Shown one piece after another: positions 57,451 to 64,000 of a stretch of 64,000 bases of DNA. Source of the DNA: Spirometra erinaceieuropaei (Eukaryota > Platyhelminthes > Cestoda > Diphyllobothriidea > Diphyllobothriidae); NCBI GenBank assembly GCA_902702965.1, contig CACRXP010000114.1, positions 899,133 through 963,132 of the forward strand, written 5' to 3'. Numbering within the stretch: position 1 is the stretch's first letter; the number at the start of each line of letters is the position of its first letter. Below the pieces are notes generated by a model. That model was not told the DNA's origin. It worked only from the letters and a program-made list of their open reading frames with translations, and ran no database searches. The translations under genes were made by a program, and so were the position numbers.

Positions 57451-58584
57451 CACGTTCATATATGAAGCCGAATTTTCAATGAAAATAAAATTTTCTTTTT
57501 CCCGAAAAATGATGTGTTTATTTGAATTCTGACTCAAATGGTAACATAGAGCAAATACTTATTGCCAAGTGAACATCGCTGTTTTGTTTGAAGACAAATT
57601 CTTACCATGCAGGCTAATGGCCTCGGCACGGATATGGTCAGAGTCATTTATTGTCCTATTTTATTCCCTAAATATTAGACACTGTTGAATTCCACCCAAA
57701 ATTTATGATCTTTTTTCATTGATAAGACTGCCTATCGATATACTTTACAACAAATTGCGTTCCAGAATGCTTTAGGCGAATAGGTAAAATACACAGAGTT
57801 TGGTGTGCTCTGAAATGGTTATCTAAATATCCATCGCCGAACCGCCCGAGATGCGTCACTTGGTAAATTCAGTGACCTATCAGGCGTTTGATATAGAAGT
57901 ACACATGGGAATACGAATTGTTCATCAGCCTCCGTTTTGACAATTAACTCTATTTTCAGACCTCCGCGGAGCGCGTCGCTTCCCGTCGACGCCGTATCAT
58001 GGATATAGAAGTACACCTAATAATATGAATTGTTACTCAGCCTATTTTTTGGCATTAAACTCTATTCTCAAACGTCCGCTGATTCCGTGCTGGACGAGCG
58101 TGGCTACTTATCTGGTAGGCATGTCCTCTGTTCATTTTATTGTCTACATGGTACGGAACTTTAAGACTTAGCATTTTTTATTGTAACAAAGGGAATTTTT
58201 GCTTCAGAAAGTTTTGCCAATTATCGTTCTATAATAAACGCAGCTTCCTGTTGCAGTTAGGTTCAGAGATACAGTTTTCCGGCGGTTTAGTTTAACTTTA
58301 AGCCAAACAACGTATATCGCTACATGCCTGACATTAACGAGCATTCCCAATAAAATTAAAAGTTTAGAAGCAAGACAGCCTTAGTAATTAGTTGCATGTC
58401 TATAACTATTGTAACGTAAATCGAATAGTTCTCTTTAACTGAGAAACTTCGTAATTTGACAAAAACCTGCATGTTGATAGGCAACCAGGAAGACAGGTTG
58501 CCCGTTAGCCTAGCTGCTGGCTACACTGCGCGTCCGTAGTTGGCGGATAGAAGTTTAGTGTTATTGCTCACGATCCGACACCAT
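57451..58584. other. 1.1 kb insertion inside the LINE, with a 112 bp tandem repeat
   Basis: Separates the RT from its C-terminal tail. It contains two tandem units of 112 bp (57890 and 58002) that both read GATATAGAAGTACACNT, AATA.GAATTGTT and TTAACTCTATT. No transposon ends were recognised. Confidence 0.5.
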
Positions 58585-58785
58585 AACCACATTGGAGGCG
58601 TCGAAGGGAAGGGTGGTCAACTCATAACCTGGCTCGACACAGTTCGTCAAGACATGGAGGTCGTTCTTGGACTGTCGGCATTTGGTCTCCGTCGTTGACC
58701 AAAAGAATCGGATGACCTGTTCAGACCTGCCGGCTAGATTCGGGACGATCGCAGCCGTACCAAGTACAAGTAAGTATTGATATAC
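58585..58785 (+). pseudogene. LINE C-terminal tail
   Basis: GVEGKGGQLITWLDTVRQDM then EVVLGLSAFGLRR is the conserved C-terminal block that follows the RT in this LINE type (usually RRGGQLKTWLDTVRQD). It lies in the same orientation as 56620-57450 and is the continuation of that element. Confidence 0.78.
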
Positions 58786-59645
58786 AAAACTAACTTGCTG
58801 ACAAATTCCAATGACAAAATAAAGGTTGACTTATTGAGTGAAGATTTTTGTGCTGGCATTTATAGATTTGAATCTGAAAATCAGTAATGCCTTTTGGAAT
58901 GTGTTTTTTTTTTCACTTTAATGCGATGCATGCCTATGCGCAATTCTACAGAATGGATAAAAAATAATCATCACTTTTTTGAAACCAACGTCATTTGTCT
59001 AGGAAACCTGAACTTGAAAATGAAGAAGGTTCCATCCCAAAAATCAGAAAGTAGGTGAATTCTTTTAAACTGTCTTTGCTACTCCCTTGCGGTCAAATAG
59101 AGCCGCATAGCAATCAGCGAGAAATGGAGGACTAATTTGTAGCAATCGATATGGTCATTTGAATTTTACTCAGAGAGGAGACACCACATATATTTGCGGA
59201 CGTGCAATATTGCATGAAAGCGTAGACATGTCGGAAGATGGGTGGGAAACTGTTTTGCAATTAAAACACAATTTTGAATGTGTCTAACGCCTTGGTATGA
59301 GATTTTCTGGAGGCAAGTATTACCGAAATCATGCATGTCCTTTAGCGAGGTAGCCTATGTTTACCCCAGATCTTTGTTATATTCCTCTTCTGCATTCGGC
59401 GATAAGGTTTTGCCTTTAAAAAAACAACATCTTAAATCTTTCCCTGTGGTAAATGCTTTCAACAACTGTATGTTTAAAATCTCGAAAGAAAAAACTGAGT
59501 TAACTAATCTTTCGGGCAGTTGTTTGAGTATTTTGAATTCTGAAACGTGTTCTATTATAATTCATTGAATTTCACTGCAGCCAAAAGCGCGCAGCCATTG
59601 TATGAAAGGAGAGTTTTCTTGATACCCAAAGAATGTTATGCTTAC
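58786..59645. other. No recognised feature
   Basis: A 96-codon plus frame (59278-59568) with no domain recognised. Confidence 0.4.
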
Positions 59646-59808
59646 CATTTCATCCTGTAATTTTATTTCAAATGAATTATCATTGACCGGCCACATAACA
59701 CCACCTTCATTTCTATACAATACTTCTTTGCAATTTTTTTCTGTTTGCTCATTTGCGCGCTCCAAATCTTTATTCCTTAATTTTCGCGTTTTTGAAAACT
59801 CTGATGTC
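59646..59808 (-). CDS. Candidate exon, charged product, unidentified
   Basis: On the minus strand an acceptor (GAATTTATTTAG, before 59808) and a strong donor (GATGAAATG|GTAAGC, after 59646) bound 163 bases open in one frame. The product is hydrophilic: KTRKLRNKDLERANEQTEK then CKEVLYRNEGGVMWPVND and FEIKLQDEM. An ATG lies just upstream in the same frame (59820-59822), so it could also be a first exon. The opposite strand is open too but gives a less protein-like sequence. Family unknown. Confidence 0.3.
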
Positions 59809-60059
59809 CTAAATAAATTCATTATTCGGAAGCAAGTAAAATTACATCCATTGTTTATTTTATATTTTTAGGCCACCTACGGCGGTTCTTGGTTAATTTG
59901 GAGTTTTAATCAAAGCACTGGAGTCATTTTCTAGCTCACTGAATGATGTCAGTTCACCTTACCCAACCCCAAGTCTGAATGACTTGTGAATGCCTTGGCC
60001 TGTACCCTAAGGCGCAACGGAACGAACAACTAATATTTCAGCTCACATCCGAGAGCAAC

Positions 60060-60125
60060 AGACTCCTGGTTCAGTGGTAGAGAAATGGACTACTGAACGT
60101 CAGATGATGCTCGGGTTCCGCAAAC
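60060..60125 (+). repeat. tRNA-like SINE head
   Basis: An A box-like TGGTTCAGTGGTAGAG (60068-60083) and a B box-like CGGGTTCCGCAA (60112-60123) are spaced as in a tRNA. Stems do not close, so a decayed SINE head is more likely than a tRNA gene. Confidence 0.45.
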
Positions 60126-60828
60126 GGTCGTTGTGGTGCAGAAGGCTGTCGAATGCATCTCACCGCCCCTTGTTTTTCTCAGTATTAAGTCCCTTATAAC
60201 TGCCAGCGGTCGCTATGCGACTTACTGTGAGAACTTGGAATGAGGCCCAGGAACCAGGAAACGAGCATGTCTCATAACCTAATAGAGAAACGCCATCCTA
60301 CCATGGTATTTATGTATATTTATATATATATGGTTCCGGAGATCGTCTATTCTTCTCATATAAATATATATATTATGACAGTGGGCTCACAAATATTCGC
60401 AACCGAATTTGACCGCGCAGTGAGGCGTAAAAGGGATGAAGTCATTTTTGGTGATTCGATAAATTTTGGAAGGTGAAGGGTAGTTCGGAGAAAATGTCTT
60501 TCAGATATGCTTCAGTGGAAAGGGAAGTCACAGGTTATGGTAAAAATCGACTGTTTTCTGATGTTCTTCTTATCGCTGGACAAGGATGTTTGTTTATTTT
60601 TTGCTGCAAAAGAACAACACAAAACGCAGGGTTCCATTCATACGACGTAGCTTCCGAAATAGCTTAGCCACCTATTTACGTGTAGGGGAGCTCCCGATAT
60701 CTGCAATGACCTCAGTCATCGTCCACAGATCTCCGTTACTGACTAGTACAAATAGGGTTGTAAGCGCATCAACTTACTCCCTATATTTCAAACTGGTTTA
60801 CTATTACTAACCTTTATTCTTTATCTAG

Positions 60829-61041
60829 GATTCAACAGAGGTTGATTTAATGATAAAAAGCTTAAGATGGACATTCAGTGGTGCTTCATTTTTTCTGGGA
60901 GTGGACTTAACCCATAACAAACCCATCTTGTTTTTTCTAGAACAGGCCATTACGGTGGCCGTCTCCGCCCCTAGTTCTAAAACGTTCACAAAACAAGATG
61001 CAATTATCAACTGGAATAAATGCCCAGCTGTTGCTAACTAG
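60829..61041 (+). CDS. Candidate terminal exon, unidentified
   Basis: A strong acceptor precedes it: a TACTAAC branch-point-like word (60805-60811), a pyrimidine tract and TATCTAG ending at 60828. From the first base the frame is open for 70 codons to TAG: DSTEVDLMIKSLRWTFSGAS then FFLGVDLTHN, PILFFLEQAITVAVSAPSS. No domain was recognised. The minus strand is also open (60825-61010) and ends near an AATAAA-like word, so the strand is not certain. Confidence 0.28.
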   Translation, partial: DSTEVDLMIKSLRWTFSGASFFLGVDLTHNKPILFFLEQAITVAVSAPSSKTFTKQDAIINWNKCPAVAN

Positions 61042-62427
61042 CAGGTACATTTGAAGGGTTTTCTTCACGATTTGTGTATCCCCGTAGAACTTCCATTTTC
61101 AATATAACCGTTATCTGGAATTTGTCTACCCACTCCTTTATTCTACATGTCAATTTTACAACGTGTTTTTCCCATTGGGAGGGTCCGTATTCATTGTACT
61201 TTTAGGGTTTCCATTTTAAACCCTGAATTTATGGGTATTCTCTTCGCAAATACAGCCGACTGGGAAAACAACCGATTTTCGAAGGATATGAGTTGTTTTC
61301 GCATTGCGCAAAGAAAGGTCAGACCGAATGCAGCAAAAATTCGTAAAGATCTTCTCCGCGTTTAATTCGTCTCCTCTGGAAAGGACAGTCTGATCCAAGT
61401 CCGACTCGAGACGCACACTTGAGTATTTTACAGTGAAGAATGGTATCTGCTATCGAAATCATGACGGGCTGTATTTCCCACAGTTGCGACGGTGTCATTC
61501 ATGGACACGGTGTTTTCCCTGCCCTGTCTGTTATGCGAACAGAGAGGAGTTCTGTCAAGCATGCTGCCTGTAGTGTTTCAAACCCGAAGGTTTACGTTGT
61601 TATGCTCATCAACTTTGCGGTAGTGAACAACAACGGATATTTTTAGCTCTTAGAGATGGCAGGGCAGGCTCAACGTATGTCTACTAGCTCAATGTGCTTA
61701 TTTCACGCGAGGCGATTGCAGTCCGAATTTAAACGCACTAGAAAGCCAGCGTTGGCGGTTGAGGGATATAAAATAAACTTTAGTTAAACGGCCTGACTTT
61801 CATGTACTTATTAGCATTTCATTTGGAAAAAACAAAGTCTTCATCTGCGCTAGGAAAATGGGAAAACCTAGATAATAAGGAAACACCACGTGGTGTTGCA
61901 ATCAGAGCACTTTAAAAATCTGTGCCACAGATCACTTTCGCTAGAGACTTGGGCATCTTTTAAAGCACTTTTCTATAAGAAAAATTAATATGCGGGGCGT
62001 TTAAATACAGGCGGTATTTTAAAGCGCACAGAAGACATAAAGAAGCGTTCTTAACGTTATGGATATTTCTATGTAGGCCGTTCGAACATTAAAATCACCG
62101 CCGTATGATAGCAAATGTTTATTTAAACTATTAATAGACTAAAGTGGATACTCTAACCTTTTGTGGTTAAAAGCAGTCGTATAGCGGACTAAATGGACAC
62201 TCCGGTGGTCCAATGTGCGCACGTTTCCCTTTTCTAATACATTTACGACTGGCAATTTCATCAGTTAAGCACTGCATGGACCTTAAAACGAGCACTTGAC
62301 GATTTGTTTGCATTTACTACGCATTGTTAATCCACACAAAACTTTTTTAAAGAAAGATTTCGTACTTACGATTTGGCTTGGAGTTTTAATGGCTGTTTGT
62401 CTAATATATTGTCATTTTTAGACAGAT
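61042..62427. other. Possible intron; one weak exon-like frame
   Basis: A plus frame at about 61217-61319 (ILNPEFMGILFANTADWENN) lies between TGTACTTTTAG and a weak AAAG|GTCAGA donor. It is not strong enough to call. The rest is AT-rich with nothing recognised. Confidence 0.35.
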
Positions 62428-62520
62428 ATTTGGCCCAAGTGATTAATGCGTAGGCTTTTCTCGAACTTATCCTGTACCGTCGCTAGTTCGAATCCCACCG
62501 AGGTCGCCGAGTCGTTGGGC
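62428..62520 (+). repeat. tRNA-derived SINE (family S2)
   Basis: A box-like TGGCCCAAGTGATTAATGCG (62431-62450), B box AGTTCGAATCCC (62485-62496), and the ACCGAGGTCGCCGAGTCG tail shared with 42302-42400. Confidence 0.65.
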
Positions 62521-62829
62521 TAAAATGAAGTATTTATATATACATGACTTATTAGTCGTAGTTTATGGCAACATCTTGGTAAATTTTCGAGCTAAATTAT
62601 TTTCATCGATTAGCAGTGCATCACAACAAAACCGACAAGGTAACCAAACGTTATGTCAAAAATTCAACGGATCAGACTGGGTTTGTAATCAGTGCAAAAA
62701 GCCACACCTAATTAATACATTATATCGTATGGTGAATCGTCTAATGTGTGAGGTTTAATTAGGAGCTTGAAAGTGGTGTTAAAATACTCGACAGCAAAGT
62801 TTGAGTTTCTCATTTTTATGATGCGAAAG

Positions 62830-63055
62830 AACGTTTGCTCAATTTCAAAGATACGGATGTAACACGAATACTAGATTTCATTGGGTTAGAAGTCGAAGTG
62901 TCTTTTATAGGCAAAAAGCATTCGAATAATATTAGCAAGTACAATTATAAGCATAACATTTTCTGCGTGTTAATAGAACGCGCTTCTGATAAGTTGGCTG
63001 CATGGTATTTGACGGCCGAAAATCCCGATGACCTTCTGGACGTACTCCTAAATCG
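62830..63055 (+). CDS. Candidate internal exon, unidentified protein
   Basis: The most gene-like piece in the window. A pyrimidine tract (TTTCTCATTTTT) and GAAAG precede 62830; the frame is open for 74 codons, and its stop lies inside a good donor (AATCG|GTGAGA, 63055/63056). The product reads LLNFKDTDVTRILDFIGLEV, then EVSFIGKKHSNNIS, NIFCVLIERASDKLAAWYLT and AENPDDLLDVLLNR, with normal protein composition and alternating hydrophobic strands. I cannot name the family. A frame ending RAKLFSSISSASQQNRQ with donor CAAG|GTAACC at 62639 is phase 1, which matches the phase-1 start here and may be the preceding exon. Confidence 0.38.
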
Positions 63056-63754
63056 GTGAGAACCTTTAGGTTTCTATTTTGATCTTTCGATCGCCCGAAA
63101 TGATACGTCCTGTAGTTTTTGTTATCAAAACCTTAAAAACTACATAGTATTAGTATGTTTTCGCCTTCTATGTACGTAACTTAGTTGCCGAAGAAAATAG
63201 ACGTCGAAAAAGGTGACATATGATAAAGATGCTCTTCATCTGTTAGGAAACAGCCTATGCAGGTATTTTACTGCACAATTACAATTTGCATCATATAATA
63301 CGTGGTAAGCCAACGATGTATTGCACAACTTTGCTCCCTTATTCCCGTCCTCTGCAGATGTTAATGATTGTTCGCCGTAAGCAATAAAAGCAACTATTTC
63401 TTTTTCGCTAAGACCCCTTCATCATATTAGGTAACATTTCAGTTCTGTTCAGCGGTTCCGAATATTTAATACAGTGACCAAACGAATAACAAAATATCCT
63501 TCAAACTAATAAAGCCTCGCCCGTTGTCTTTATAAATTACAATGCTATAAATTATATCTGATATCTTATTACATCTGCTATCTTATGAAAAATTAATCGA
63601 AGTGCTAAAATATGTTTTCGGTTTGGAACGATTACTGAAATTGAGTTTAAAATAAGTTACTGAAAAGCACACAAAGATATTTTCGTCTTGCGAAGATGTC
63701 ACCTTTCTAATTAGCTTACGGTGACCTTCCGAGAAGAGCTAAACTCTAGAAAAG
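63056..63754. other. No recognised feature
   Basis: AT-rich; if 62830-63055 is an exon this would be intron. No further exon seen before the window end. Confidence 0.4.
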
Positions 63755-64000
63755 ATGCCTACTTATGTAGTATAAACTTTCCTCATGGATTTTCGATACT
63801 CTTATAAATTCAAATATATTTTATTAAAACCATTTAAGAACCACCTTCTTTCGCATTCCTTTTCTAGCTTACGAATTCTACTTTAGACTTCCTAGTTAAA
63901 AATTGGAAGTTGTTTATTTTCTGAAAACTTTAAAAATATGTTTAACCCCGTCTTCCGTCACAAATGTATTTAGGGTCTTTGAACTGCATGCTATACACAA
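63755..64000 (+). repeat. Foldback-family fragment at right edge
   Basis: CTACTTA, CATGGATTTTCGAT, AAATTCAAATATATTT and AAAACCA follow the order of 45385-45480. It runs off the window. Confidence 0.55.

Noticed and set aside
1..64000. CRISPR arrays, bacterial operons, prophage or rRNA genes
   Set aside because: No spaced short direct repeats with unique spacers, no tight gene clusters, no rRNA-like sequence; the window is eukaryotic.

Overview
The window is eukaryotic, repeat-dense DNA with no complete gene that I can recognise. There are no operons or ribosome-binding sites, almost all long reading frames are relics of retroelements, and there are tRNA-derived SINEs, trinucleotide microsatellites and TTAGGG-like arrays. 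The mix of several Penelope-like element (PLE) lineages with GIY-YIG endonuclease domains, APE-type LINEs and Tc1/mariner-like foldback elements fits a flatworm genome. The style of the PLE and LINE proteins suggests a tapeworm of the Diphyllobothriidea (Spirometra/Schistocephalus type). That assignment is inference from family resemblance and was not checked against any database.

Layout: 1-5.3 kb holds a PLE relic flanked by ~430 bp inverted repeats (992-2519) and the first copy of an ~800 bp repeat with a degenerate telomere-like core. 5.3-9.5 kb has a SINE, a 260-codon unidentified frame and the second telomere-like repeat. 9.5-16.6 kb is a retroelement cluster: a CR1/jockey-like LINE 3' end, a second inverted-repeat PLE with the best hammerhead ribozyme motif of the window, two more PLE C-terminal relics, and a PLE reverse transcriptase that abuts a CCCTAA-like array. 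16.6-24 kb is mostly unrecognised, with a LINE endonuclease relic and copies of a recurrent non-coding repeat (here REP-G). 24-27.2 kb has two LINE relics separated by a duplicated ~230 bp segment; the second has its endonuclease and half of its reverse transcriptase but lacks the 3' half.

27-46 kb contains microsatellites, SINEs, a fifth PLE (31962-33090) with a hammerhead motif, a hammerhead-like non-coding repeat, two long palindromic elements (37215-38096 and 45192-46170, the latter with TA duplications), and a 275 bp near-symmetric hairpin. 46-59 kb holds two tandem copies of the hammerhead-like repeat, more foldback pieces, and a LINE reverse transcriptase split from its own tail by ~1.1 kb. 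From ~59.6 kb to the right edge are the only stretches that look like host exons: open frames bounded by good splice sites at 59646-59808 (-), 60829-61041 (+) and 62830-63055 (+), plus an isolated candidate at 49760-50032 (+).

The genes do not form a pathway. The coherent story is a PLE-driven landscape: several PLE lineages carry small hammerhead ribozyme motifs in their terminal repeats, and at least one non-coding family carries a similar motif and may have been mobilised by them. Copies are old; the domains carry stops, frameshifts and altered catalytic residues.
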